A stretch of 64,000 nucleotides of DNA from Halichondria panicea. Taxonomy: Eukaryota > Porifera > Demospongiae > Suberitida > Halichondriidae. Shown one piece after another: positions 1-9,795 of the stretch. Made by a program: the position numbers and the translations under genes. Where the stretch lies: NCBI RefSeq assembly GCF_963675165.1, contig NC_087383.1:6364839-6428838 (forward strand). Direction: 5' to 3'. How positions within the stretch are numbered: the stretch's first letter is position 1; each line of letters starts with the position of its first letter. The notes under the pieces were generated by a model that saw only the letters and a program-made list of their open reading frames with translations, searched no databases and had not been told where the DNA came from.

Positions 1-156
1 AACCTTATAAGGCTGTTTACGCACAGGAGGTGGGGGTGATAGACGTGGGAAATTACATCTCCTTCCAAAGATATGATAATGTAAGATAGATAGCACAACA
101 AAATGCATGCATCACTGTCATCAGAGCTTCACCTGCATCTTTAATATTTCTACTAG

Positions 157-477
157 GTTGAGTATGGAAGACTTGTGGCATGTTTCTGTCAAGACGGCAC
201 ACAGGCACAGATTCTGGTCCAGCGACTGATCCCTACTACACGTCAGAATGAAGAAAATTGCACAACACTACACATATTGCCAAACATCAGTCAAATAGAT
301 GCGACATATATAATCATCCCTATTTCTATTATTCACGAATGCACATCTAACTGCAAGTACGTACAAGGAGCAACATATTTAGCCGAAAGACAATCTATCA
401 CTACAGAAAAGAAACTAACATTAGAACACGACTATTCAAACTGTTTATTTTGCTTAAATGAGTATGCACTTAATTAA
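157..477 (+). CDS. C-terminal exon of an unidentified protein (5' part outside window)
   Basis: An acceptor (TTTCTACTAG) ends at 156 and an open frame of 106 codons runs from GTT at 157 to TAA at 475-477, so I read this as a terminal exon in phase 0 and do not start it at an internal codon. The peptide starts VEYGRLVACFCQDG and has a central stretch ILPNISQIDATYIIIPIS followed by IIHECTSNCKY, a mix of beta-like hydrophobic segments and Cys/His. The style resembles C-terminal parts of multi-copy transposon-borne proteins in aquatic invertebrates, but this is only an impression from memory. No family is assigned. It could also be a host gene. The next 300 bases downstream hold no gene. Confidence 0.4.
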   Translation, partial: VEYGRLVACFCQDGTQAQILVQRLIPTTRQNEENCTTLHILPNISQIDATYIIIPISIIHECTSNCKYVQGATYLAERQSITTEKKLTLEHDYSNCLFCLNEYALN

Positions 478-789
478 TTCGTTTTTGTATCATCTAACTA
501 TCATTTTTCCACTATATAAATACACCTCACCTCAATGTTTATATGATGGATGGGCTTGAAAACACTTATATGATGACCTAAATTGTGTAAAAGCAAACCG
601 GAACTAACTGAGAACACAGGGCTGCTTACAGGCCGTGCTCAGACTGCTTACAGCCCGTTCCACGGCTGATTACATGCTGAAATCCACAGACTGCTAAGCA
701 GTATCTAACCAAACAGTTGAATACACCACGTGGTTTCATGCCTGTAACGGGCCCGTAACAGGCATGAAACAGCCCGTGGATTTTTGGCT
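478..789. other. Gene-free stretch with a perfect hairpin
   Basis: No open frame of note. Between 600 and 780 the sequence is rich in variants of GGCTGCTTACAGGCC and CCGTGGA, and it ends in a strong hairpin listed separately. It may be the decayed left flank of the piggyBac-like locus that follows, but no TTAA-CCGAATAGCC terminus is visible here. Confidence 0.5.
733..770. repeat. Hairpin with 13-bp perfect arms
   Basis: GTTTCATGCCTGT at 733-745 is the exact reverse complement of ACAGGCATGAAAC at 758-770. The 12-base centre contains the palindrome ACGGGCCCGT, so the whole 38 bases can fold into one cruciform. Confidence 0.85.
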
Positions 790-869
790 GTGTAGTTTAG
801 TTAGTTTAGAGCCTGTTTTTTTAGTGTAGTCTACAAGGTTTGATATTCAAATTATATTCTCTTTTTCAG

Positions 870-1368
870 CATTTGCCTCTAGCAAAGAAAGATGCATAAC
901 TTGGAAACAGTGACAGTTTTCTTTATTCAACTTCTTACTAAAGTAGTCTACAGTAGTTACTGTGTCAGTATCTCCTGGTTTCTAACGGAAAAGTCAAGCA
1001 GCCAAGGCCAGAGCGAGGGATCTCTTCAGAGGTAAGCTTTGTGTGTGTATTATAGCAAGCATTATGTAGCTAGTATAAGCCTTCATAAGCCTCTGAGCTG
1101 ATTTAGTATGCTTCTGCACTTGCCTAGATAGCTTAAGAGTGTGTAAAGTGTACTTGTGTAGAAGCTGAGTTAGTTTAGAGCCTGTTTTTAGAGTGTAGTG
1201 TACAGTGTTTGATATTCAATTATTATTCTTTTCAGTGTGGCAAAGAAAGGTGCACCCCTTAGTAACAGTAACAGTTCTCTTCAAGCTACCTTGTAGCTAG
1301 TTACTCTGTCAGGACCTCCAATCTGAACAGTCAACCAGCCAAGGACAGAGCGAGATTTTACTTCAGAG
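870..1368 (+). repeat. Two tandem exon-like modules with splice-site consensus
   Basis: Module 1 (870-1031) follows CTTTTTCAG and ends AGAG before GTAAGC. Module 2 (1236-1368) follows CTTTTCAG and ends CAGAG before GTAAGC. Period is 366 bases. Both contain GCAAAGAAAG and CAGCCAAGG and have no shared open frame, so they look like duplicated non-coding (5'UTR-type) exons and not coding ones. Related modules lie at 18967-19690 in the reverse orientation, again next to a piggyBac transposase. Confidence 0.6.
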
Positions 1369-1479
1369 GTAAGCTTTGTGTGCGTATGATTATAGCGATG
1401 CTGTTTTTAGCTTGTACATAGTGTTCTTAGCTGATAATACGCTTACCTACGTAGCTTGTAAAGTGTACTGGCTCCAGCA

Positions 1480-1712
1480 GTGTGTTGAAGCCGAGTTTAA
1501 AATACAGAAGCCTATATGTACGCTCAGCAGTGTTGCAATGTAAAGGGGTCATTGATTTGTCTAGCTATCTGTTGGTCTCATCCACAATGTATTCTGTTAT
1601 CAGCTGTGATGAATGCTGGAATTTTGTCTTGAATCAGAGATCGGAAAGTTTGGGCCAACAGATTGGTTGAGATGGTGGGAGTCCATAGTCAGGCCAGGAG
1701 TGGAACTGCTTA
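1480..1712 (-). pseudogene. piggyBac transposase fragment, frameshifted
   Basis: Reading leftwards from about 1712, the minus strand gives LNQSVGP and then, after a frame change, FQHSSQLITEYIVDETNR followed by a stop. This matches the better preserved copy at 17350-17480, which reads FIQSVGP and then FQHFFTTEIMDNIVAETN. That stretch is the conserved start of the piggyBac transposase domain. At least one frameshift and one stop separate the pieces, and no catalytic Asp region is recognisable to the left. It is a dead remnant. Confidence 0.7.
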
Positions 1713-1718
1713 CAGTAA

Positions 1719-1721
<3 letters not shown>

Positions 1722-1753
<32 letters not shown>

Positions 1754-1925
1754 TTGTGTGTATATTTATGTGCGTGCGTGTGTGTGTCTGTATGCGTGCC
1801 CGCGCGGGTGTGTGTGTATCTGTGTCTGTTATGTGTGCCCGCGCGGGTGTATGTGTGTGTATGTGTATCTGTGCACACGCGCGCGCTTGTGTGTATCTGT
1901 GTGTGTGTGTGTGTGTGTGTGTGTT
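1722..1925. repeat. Imperfect (TG)n microsatellite
   Basis: About 200 bases of TG repeats interrupted by GCGCGCGC and CCCGCGCGGG blocks. The long open frames that cross it on both strands are products of the dinucleotide repeat, not genes. The related piggyBac locus at 17.3 kb has a (CA)n tract at the equivalent position. Confidence 0.95.
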
Positions 1926-2997
1926 CCCTGTGTGTGCCTGTGGCCCGACACAGGAAGAGCACGACAGGAGATTGTCAGAGGTACTCTGTAAATTGCAAGA
2001 AGCAGGCCTCACCATGTGTAAAATGGTACTTTATACCATGCTAAATATTATCAGTGCTCTGCCAAAAGTTATGCCTAGGCTTGTGTGAAGTTCCTGCTTG
2101 CTTCCAATTGGGGTTGGCTTGTGTAAAGTTCCTGCTTGCTTCCAAGGTTACAATTCAATTAGGCTCACTACTCAATTAGGTGTACATGTACGAGGTTGAT
2201 TGCATAATAATGTTCTGACCTTTTCAGGGGAAAGAAAGAAAAGGCTTGTTGGGCTTATGAGTGTACTGTTTATGAGTGAGTGTACTGTCTACTTGTGTAA
2301 GGACATTTTCTTCCCAACATAATAGGCTTGTTGGTTGTGTTATGCTCCCCAGCTAGGATTAGGTCACAATTTGTCATTAGTTGGCTTGTGTGTTTGCCTG
2401 TGATATGCATTGTAATTTTGTGCCCAAAGTTAAATCTTTTTATGAACTCCCAGTTTGTTGTAGGATCACAATTACTTTATATGTGCCTATGAGTGCCATT
2501 GCATGTAAGTTTGCTTGTGGGAGCCTATACATAATTATGTCTAAGGTTGCATGATTCATAATTATTTGGCACCCTTGTATGAGATGTACTGTACTTTGTG
2601 TATGGCCATTCTCAATATACTTTTTTAGGTTTGTTGGCTTGTGAGTTAGTGCCTAATTTTTAGTGTGCTGTCTATTATAGCAATTCAATTATAATTATGT
2701 GGCTGAATGTTATTATTCAATTTAGTGTGTGTATTGATTGCATGATAATCTTTTGATCTTTTAGGCACCACCCCAAACAAAGGTACATTTAAAATTCAAT
2801 TTCTTTATGGCTGGCTTGTTGGCTGGTGTTTGTCTCTGAGAAGGTTATGTTCTACTGTGTGTAAGAACAATTGATTCTAGAGGTGGTCTGCTTGGTTGGT
2901 AATACTCCTTCTTCCTCATGCAGGTCTGTGAAACTATCGTCACTGCTATCTGCCATGGAACCACCACCATCTTATGGGTCTGAGAAGGTCTACTCAC

Positions 2998-3061
2998 TGT
3001 GACTACTATCCAGGATACCTAGGAGTACCTCATCCCCTGTGTACAGAGGCCTCTTAGTCAT
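2998..3061 (-). pseudogene. Degenerate N-terminal exon of the piggyBac-like transposase
   Basis: From ATG at 3061 the minus strand encodes MTKRPLYTGDEVLLGILDSS and meets a donor-like GTGAGT after 2998. Below that, at about 2890-2960, an acidic stretch reads MADSSDDSFTDLHEEEG with stops around it. Short acidic N-termini are usual in piggyBac transposases, and a similar start (MARLFTCADVLEQLED) occurs at 61202 inside another TTAA-flanked element. Position between the 3368 terminus and the core fragment at 1.7 kb supports the assignment. Exon limits are inferred. Confidence 0.5.
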
Positions 3062-3289
3062 TGTTGTACCATAGAATTAATTGTAATTGTATTTATTATA
3101 ATGTATGTTCACTTTTGAGATTGATATTGAAATACAAATTTCACATAAAAATGTCAGCAAATTTTTGATTACTAACCTATGGTGATCGGACTCAGTACGG
3201 CTTCTGTTGACCTTAGAGAGAAGCCTTGTGAAGCTGTGGAACTCTGGAAGGTTGTAGCTCACCACAAATTAATTAAGAGTAGAGTAATG

Positions 3290-3368
3290 TGCGGTTGACA
3301 CTTCAACCGCGGCTACCAGCTATTCAAGTATTGACGCTTCAAAGTGTCAACCGCGGCTATTCGGTTAA
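3290..3368. repeat. piggyBac-like terminus with TTAA target site
   Basis: Read inwards from TTAA at 3365-3368, the terminus starts CCGAATAGCCGCGGTTGA. The word AGCCGCGGTTGA recurs about 40 bases further in, and a small hairpin (TTGACACTTTGAAGCGTCAA) lies between. The same first 16 bases next to TTAA occur at 19748 and 62316, defining one terminal-repeat family. Confidence 0.8.
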
Positions 3369-3421
3369 TGTGTATTTCAACATTAATTTGATGTGCCATA
3401 CATGCACCTTTCTTTGTTATG

Positions 3422-4075
3422 TTAGCAAAAAAAACCCTGGGCCCATACGGTATATACCTTGGTACTTCCCCTGATCAATGGTCCTAGCAATTTTTCAAAT
3501 TGTAAAAATGTGTTTTTGGGCATTTTTACAAAGTCACTAACATATTTGACCCACTTGAATGTTACAACAGTAATGTCATTCCTTATGAGGGCATTGTGCA
3601 CAGCATCCCGTGCTTCCTTCACTACGTATCCAAAGGAACTGTCTACAACGCAATTGCATTTGGAGTCACAGGATTGTCAGGTTCAACATGTACTTCTATA
3701 TATAGGTACAGGGACACCTTCGTCAATAAGTACACTTGCTTTTCAGAGTACTTCTGGATGACTGTTTCAGACCCTGTGTCTGAATAGTCCGGGGTTCCGT
3801 TGGCCGAAAACAAACAGCAATTTCCCCTCACTATTATTACCGTCTTGTCTTGTGGATGTAGCACCTGCCACTTCCAAATAACAAACACCTTGCCGTCTTT
3901 AATTCTCAATCCATCGACATTGACCACATTGGCAAACTCAGGTGTGAATACTAATGAGGAAGAATGCTCGAGCTCATCAAAATCTTCATTTCTTGTCGTA
4001 TCTTGAACTGGTTTGGCAACAACAAGATCATTTTGTAGTTGAATGAGCGTCACATGCACATTAACTGTGTGAACG
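3422..4075 (-). pseudogene. Remnant of an unidentified protein-coding gene
   Basis: Two minus-strand frames join across a one-base shift near 3645. The upstream part (4059 to 3643) contains VHVTLIQLQNDLVVAKP, EHSSSLVFTPEFANVVNVDG and GKVFVIWKWQVLHPQDK. The downstream part (about 3650 to 3422) reads VVDSSFGYVVKEARDAVHN, LIRNDITVVTFKWVKYVSDF and LQFEKLLGPLIRG. Amino-acid composition looks like a genuine globular protein of about 210 residues, beta-rich first and helical later. I do not recognise the family. An acceptor-like CACACAG precedes it at about 4070. The frameshift suggests a pseudogene or an assembly error. Confidence 0.45.
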
Positions 4076-4430
4076 AGAATGGATTATTAAAACGTAAAAC
4101 AGAGAACGACGACCACTTTCAGTCAAGTATTGAGCTGCTCCCTCCCACAGTCAAACACAGGGCGGATGAGATTTTGGCCAGGCTTCTCAATAGCTGGCCT
4201 TTGTTGCATGTAGCATGCATGTACGGTCCACTTTATACGTATATACATTGTAAAAGGAGGCCTCAGGCTCTTCTGCTGTGGTACATGCATGGTCCTGGAT
4301 ATCACTTCTTTTAATCATAGATGATGGCTTCTTATAGCTGGTTGTTTTGGAGTGTTCCCTGACATGATTCTATTGATGGCAAGCTCTTTGCTCCAGGCTG
4401 TCTTGCATGATGTCTTTCAGCTTGTTGGTT
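4076..4430. other. Gene-free stretch
   Basis: Short open frames on both strands here lack splice context and conserved motifs. Nothing else is recognisable before the hairpin cluster that follows. Confidence 0.5.
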
Positions 4431-4495
4431 AGTCTCACGAATCAGCCGCCCTTCCTAGGTCTCTCACTTAGGAAGGGCGGCTAATTCATGAGACT
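4431..4495. repeat. Long hairpin with 27-bp arms
   Basis: Arms 4431-4457 and 4469-4495 are inverted copies (core CAGCCGCCCTTCCTA) with two mismatches around an 11-base loop. Such a structure is typical of a transposon end or a very small foldback element. It could also form a stem-loop in RNA. Confidence 0.85.
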
Positions 4496-4519
4496 GACAT
4501 GCAATTTTGTCTCGCGGAC

Positions 4520-4542
4520 CCAGACCCTGAAAGAGGGTCTGG
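4520..4542. repeat. Short perfect hairpin
   Basis: CCAGACCCT at 4520-4528 pairs exactly with AGGGTCTGG at 4534-4542 across a five-base loop. It sits between two larger inverted repeats. Confidence 0.8.
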
Positions 4543-4588
4543 CCAATTTCACCGTACAGAGTTGTGTTGACCGCGCCACAAATATCGT

Positions 4589-4737
4589 GGCGCTCTAAGT
4601 GGCTGATAAGTGTTTGTAGTAAGTTGTGAAACCGCACAGCTGCACTGGTAGCTAAAATAGATTTGGCAAATCTAATTATGTGGTTTCACACATCCGTCCT
4701 CCACCCACTAACCACTTATCAATGCAAACAGCCACTT
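4589..4737. repeat. Foldback structure of about 150 bases
   Basis: The outer words CTAAGTGGCTG (near 4595) and CAGCCACTTAG (near 4735) are inverted copies. Inside them TGATAAGTG and CCACTTATCA, and then GTGAAACCGCA and TGTGGTTTCAC, pair in order, and the centre is the palindrome AGATTTGGCAAATCT. This is a mutated long inverted repeat. Confidence 0.7.
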
Positions 4738-4902
4738 AGACCGCTGCACAAGTAGCTCATGTGTAATTTGCCAGACGATAATATATTGGCTGGTCCACAA
4801 GACTACATGCAATTAACACAAAGGCAATTAGAGACCTAATGAGCAAAGGTTAAGTGCTTCGCACCTCCTCTGGAAATCGGCAATCATAGTCCAATCATAG
4901 AT

Positions 4903-6089
4903 CATAGATAGTAGAGGAGAGGGATTGGAAACGCATACGTAAATGCCCGGCCCATGCGTGTCACGGTCAAATTTCTTCCTTTCCTACCTCCGTCACTAGA
5001 AATTGACCTTTGTCCTATGATAATTTTAGTCTTTAACAGCCAAAAGACAGGCAGGAAGGCTACTACTGACTAGCCAGAAAGAGACATGAGACAGGCAGGA
5101 AGGCTACTAGGATCAAGTTAGGCTACTAGCTTCCATTCGTGTTTCAGAAGTTAGTATTAGAGGAGTTTTCGCCATTGTTTACAGTGGGATCAGACACAGT
5201 GTTAATTAATAGAAGTTCAAGAACATGTTAACTTCTCTTTTATAGATCTAGATCATAAACAATTCATTATACAAACAATTTAACATAATTATTGTATGTC
5301 TACTCGTGATGTAAAGACAGAAATAATGATGCAATTTTCTTGAATGTCCTCTTTGGTAGTGGTTCAGTGAAGGTGCTACAGTCTGCCGATGTAAACTCTG
5401 AAGAAGCATCATCAGATGCACACAATCTGAGATTAAAAACAGTATCAGTTTGAGATAACAGTTACCTTGGGTCTTCCACAACTGACACTTCCGTCGTTTA
5501 TTCTCTCATAACTCTTCCCCAAAAAACTTGCCGATCCATTCGTATAACTACAAATAAAGTGTACAATAGCATGTAGTAACATTAAAGGGTCACTTCTAGC
5601 CTATATACATTTGCTACTTCAACACCTACACTTCCATAAAATCCCACAAGTGAAAGTCATGAGTGTGATAATAAATTTGTCAGCAAATACTACCATGGAG
5701 AGTCAATCACAAAGTTGCTACATTTAAAAAACACTTAACATACCACTGTACTTGTCTTCAATCTCAAACAGGCTGTACTTCTTTTTGGAGAGATAAAAAA
5801 ATCCCACAATCCTCAACCAGTCAAGGAAAGCTTAAAAAAACTCATGAAACTCCTTTAGTAGACACTTCTAGGTTAAGGTTACAACTATACTAGGTACTAA
5901 GAGCATAGTACTAACTGGCATAGCCCTGTGCAATATTCCTGAGGCCAAGGCACTTCTCTGTCTTTCTAAAAAGATGCCTTGCTTCAGTTACCGCTACAGC
6001 ATTGCGTCGGCGTAGGCGAGACACGGATGGGCCGAAATTGTACTGAGTCCCACACATGCGTTTCCAATCCCTCTCCTCTACTATCTATG
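4903..6089. mobile_element. Non-autonomous inverted-repeat element, 1.19 kb
   Basis: A 34-base terminal repeat at 4903-4936 (CATAGATAGTAGAGGAGAGG onward) is the reverse complement of 6056-6089. The interior has no coding frame that I can support. Beyond the right end the sequence CAGGGATTTGAGGAGTT follows. Its reverse complement, next to the same GAGGGATTGGAAACG word, reappears at about 8351-8395, so the terminus occurs at least three times. Target duplication and superfamily are not clear. Confidence 0.65.
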
Positions 6090-6112
6090 CATAGATACAG
6101 GGATTTGAGGAG

Positions 6113-6340
6113 TTTTTATGCCTCGAGGCGTAGCGGCACGAGGGATACGGTAAAGCTGACTGTGTGTGTGTCTGTGTGTCTGTGTGTCTGTGTGTCTGTT
6201 CCAGCTGTAACTGCTCAACGGTTGCAATGCGACGAAAACTAACAGCTTCTATAGGCTTCTAGCCACGTTCTCTTGGATTTTGATTTGTGGATTAGCAAAC
6301 TAAAGCTTCTTTCTCGAGTTATGGCTAGTTTGACTCACAT
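6113..6340 (+). repeat. Divergent partial copy of the hairpin-ended element
   Basis: Words in common order with the copies at 12.4 and 56 kb: GCCTCGAGGCG, a TGTGTGTC run, AACTGCTCAA, TTCTATAGGCTTCTAG, CTCGAGTTATG. It is much more diverged than the other copies and lacks the far end. Confidence 0.55.
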
Positions 6341-6469
6341 TGAAGGCTGTTGCAGTCTCTTCAGAATCTTTCATAGCATCATCTGTCCGCACAAACTTTA
6401 TATTCAACATATGAGTTAGCCTTGCATTAAAGCGCTAGCTTTTTGTTAGCTACAAGACTCAGAAAATAC

Positions 6470-7066
6470 CTATTAAAACAGCTAGCTAGCAGTAGCCATT
6501 TGTGAAATTGATCTCTTTGGACACACCCTTTAATTATTCCTATGGATGTAATGCGCATGCGCGCTCATTCCCCAGATCCAGATCCTCCTGGCAGAATTAT
6601 ATTTTTCTTGAGGGCCTGGTAAGCCACAAAACACTACTATAGATAACAATATGTATGTACACAAGTCTTTTCTTCTTAAATATTATAATTATACACTGCA
6701 TGAACTACAGATCCAATTTTCTTCTTTCTTGAGGTCCTGGTATTAAAGCCACATAATACAACAATAGATGCATGTAATAAGTCTTTTCTTCTCAGTGACT
6801 TTATATAGATAAGCTAACTTTATGAAATAATTATGCACTTCCGCTTATAATTAATTGAAAACAAAATCTTCTTCTTTGTTGCTTCCTAGATCCTTGAGGT
6901 CCTGGTATAAGCAGCCACAAAACACAACAATAATTATACAATTGCAAGTCAGTTTTAGACAGATTATTTTATACACTTTTTCCTCTTCTATACTTTCTCT
7001 TCTATACTTTTGAGCGAAAGCAAATCATGGCGAGAGGCATTAGCACAGCGCCAGCTTGAACACTAG
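6470..7066 (+). repeat. Dispersed repeat (GAGCGAAAGC family)
   Basis: Contains CTCTTTGGACACACCC, GTAATGCGCATGCGCGC, several CTTGAGGTCCTGGTA blocks and TTTTGAGCGAAAGC. The same blocks in inverted order lie at about 41.0-42.4 kb, where a TTAA-flanked element interrupts them, and a short piece lies at 40.2 kb. No coding potential seen. Confidence 0.65.
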
Positions 7067-8350
7067 TTGCAACTGTAATGTCGAGAGCGGAAGTATCTGT
7101 CACGTGAACCTTGGTAACATTCCAAACCAATTTTTCTCCAATAGAGCCTATTCATTTTTGTTAAACTCGGAAAACATCGACTTACATCAGACAGCTAAGA
7201 GCCTTTGGTAAAGGCTTTGCACCACAGCAGGTTGTCAGCTGAAGCTATCCTTGAGATTCTAATCGTTTTGTGAGCTACTACTTGCCCCAGCCTGCCTGTA
7301 AGCTGTTGAAACTCAAAGTGTATCACTAGTCTCAGTAATATCTCTCTTAGGCTAGCTCCAGCTGGATACACAGTTTGTGTGACAGACTAATAGTAGTAGC
7401 TCACGATTGGGCTCAAGGATAGCTTTAGCTGTGGTGCAAATGCTTGCATAATTCAGGGGCGGATCCAGGGGTGATTTTGAGGGGCTGAAGCCCCCCCCTT
7501 TTGAAAAACTACCTATGTATTGCTAGTCTGAGGTTACAACAATTTTGCCACCAACCTTGTTACTTATGCATCTGCATGTAGACTCACTGACTTAAGAGAT
7601 GCTAGACAATAGCCAAGTCTAGCTACTAAGAGTATAAAGGATGTAGGCTAGCTAGCTGGACATGCATACTATACTAGCTAGCTAGCTAGCTAGAGAACTA
7701 ATAAAGTGCATAGGTCAACTATTGCTGTTGCTGAGTCAGCTCCTTGTGCAATGTTTTGTAGCCTCGATCATATCCCAGGCCTCTTTTCCTAGGCCTTGTG
7801 AAGGAGGCTATTGTGCATGCTGTTGAGCTGCAACATGGAGCAGATTCTCAGACTTTTTCAGCTAGTTGCAAGGAAGCAGCCTTATCTCCTCTCACTCTCA
7901 GTGCAGTCTGGGTAGGCATTGTGATTCTTTCATGTACCAAGAGTGCATGAATGTAGATGTATTACATCTACAGTATACATCCTTTTGTTGATTAGAACGA
8001 GTTTTTTGTATTAACTTTTTCATATTCAGTATTCACTTATAAATATGACAGTTCAAATTAAGGTAAAAGTGTGAGCAAATTGTAAAAAGCAAAAAATTTC
8101 GCCTCCGGCGAGGCGGGAGGGGGATGCTCCGCCACCCTCGTACGGGGCTTCGCCCCTTTCTACTAACCCCCCCCTTTCATTTTTCCTTGATCCGCCCCTG
8201 CATATGCAGAGCAAAGCCTCCTATAGGTCGATTTTTTCCCAAAATAAACAGGCCTAAAGGCTTTATTGGAGAAAAATTGGTTTGTAATGAGCCATAATTA
8301 CGTAACTGTTCACGTGACAAGTACTTCCGCTCTCGACATTACAGTTGCAA
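7067..8350. mobile_element. Inverted-repeat element, 1.28 kb, carrying a nested insertion
   Basis: TTGCAACTGTAATGTCGAGA at 7067 onward is mirrored at 8350 downward, and similarity continues with gaps for about 90 bases, including ACCAATTTTTCTCCAATA. A second inverted pair inside (GCTATCCTTGAG near 7243 and CTCAAGGATAGC near 7415) makes the left half a foldback. No transposase is visible, and the flanks do not show a clear target duplication. Confidence 0.75.
7454..8200. mobile_element. Nested non-autonomous element with CAGGGGCGGATC ends
   Basis: CAGGGGCGGATCCAGG at 7454-7469 and CCTTGATCCGCCCCTG at 8185-8200 are inverted termini with one mismatch, followed inwards by C/G runs on both sides. 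CAG-starting ends of this kind are common in hAT-like non-autonomous elements, but no exact 8-bp duplication is seen. It is inserted within the 7067-8350 element. Confidence 0.7.
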
Positions 8351-9640
8351 GAACTCCTCAAATCCCTGTAGTGTAGAAAGAGGGATTGGAAACGGATCCA
8401 GGCTGTGCAGGAAGTTAATTCACTGCACCGGAAGCTAATAATAGTTTCTTCACATCACCTTGGGATATATGGGATGGCAGCACAGATTACAGAGCAGACA
8501 GACAGCATATGAGACTTGAGAAGAGCTAGAGCTAAAGAGCAGTGATGAGGTATAAGTCCAAAATACCAGTCTACATTAATTTGCATAGCTTGCTTGTCCA
8601 ATTTAATATTGTCCCTTTTAATTAATATTAATTAATACAGAGAAACACTCTACTGAGATCGAGAGAAGCCACTAAGCCTCTGTTTGTGAAGACGAAGGAT
8701 TCAAGATATTTAGCAGTGCCAGCATCATGTAATTGCACTGACTTTAGCAACAAAGTTGTAGCTATGAATGTATGATTTACGAGGGAAATACAATTTAATA
8801 GCTTGATCACGTCACTTTAGCGTATTGTGTATTCACACTCTTTAGTATTATAGTTCATTCGATTCATAATTATAATTATGGTTGTTTGATCACACGTAAA
8901 AAAATAATTATGCATCAAATAGAAATGTAGTTAAACGCTTCGAGAGGGTTCTAGCCGATTCGCTCACTCAGAAAGGCACTTGTGCCAGGGAGGATGAACA
9001 GGTCCCCTACCATGTCAATAAATAATTTGACTGCAAAGGGACGAGGGGAGTTTTAGGTTTACAATACACATTGTATATATACGTACCTGACTGTAAACTT
9101 CAGTCCTTGTGGCATCACTACAGCGTCTTAAGCTCCTTACGGCTAGAAACAGATTTTTCCCCCTATCCCAGTCGTCCAGGTATTCATTATCCAACCCTAT
9201 AGTATAATTATATCACCCATGGGTAAGTAAACAAGACGGTAGTAACATAATAACGTATGACCAGTATATACATGTACGTACGTTAATTTGTAAATATACA
9301 TGTAGACTAAACATCACAGCTACTGCCAAAATAAGGCTTTGTTCAGTCAAATAAGGGTGCCCAATATACAGTACTCACTACAATATAAAAGCATAGAAAT
9401 ACCCAAGACAAATTATAAGCCAAAGAGAGGTACGGAAAAGTGAACATAAATTCCGGTAAATTTTGCCATTTTATCACATGTTGTGAACTTTCCTTAGTAC
9501 TTAGCAGTCAACACCATTCCATTCCTCACCTAATTCTCTATTCAACAAAGTCAAAATGGTAAATATTGCTTGTACAACAACGAAGATAATAGGTACAGAA
9601 AGTCATTCCCAGTTGATATAATATAATATTATAATATATA
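8351..9640. other. Gene-free stretch
   Basis: Only a short relic of the 4903-6089 terminus (8351-8395) is recognisable. The rest is AT-rich with no ORF worth calling. Confidence 0.5.
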
Positions 9641-9659
9641 ATATAGGCCTGGAAATCCA

Positions 9660-9795
9660 GTAACATAAAGAAATGATGGCGTTATGACGTTTGAATGTTA
9701 TAACATGACATACGTGACCTTATTGGAGTTATAGCATGACATACGTGACCTTATAATGTGGCGTACGTAACCTTATAACGTGGCATACGTAGTGT
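9660..9795 (+). repeat. Short degenerate tandem repeat, unit about 30 bases
   Basis: Three to four diverged copies of a unit built on TTATAACRTGACATACGTGACC lie just before the integrase-type transposase gene. Confidence 0.6.

Larger units (their letters stand above)
790..3368 (-). mobile_element. Decayed piggyBac-like transposon, locus 1
   Basis: Three pieces in the right order define it on the minus strand: a terminus at the right end ending in TTAA (3365-3368), a degenerate N-terminal transposase exon near 3.0 kb, and a core transposase fragment at 1.5-1.7 kb. Two tandem exon-like modules at 870-1368 lie beyond the transposase in the opposite orientation. The same arrangement is seen at 17.3-19.75 kb. 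The left terminus was not found, so 790 is only the edge of recognisable similarity. The region 1930-2890 contains no ORF, only AT-rich sequence with repeated words such as GGCTTGTG. Confidence 0.65.

Noticed and set aside
1600-2088. Several long open frames on both strands
   Set aside because: They read through the (TG)n tract and consist of Cys/Val or His/Thr repeats. Only the piggyBac remnant at the left side is real.
5248-5481. 77-codon minus-strand frame
   Set aside because: Lies inside the inverted-repeat element at 4903-6089 without motifs or splice signals.
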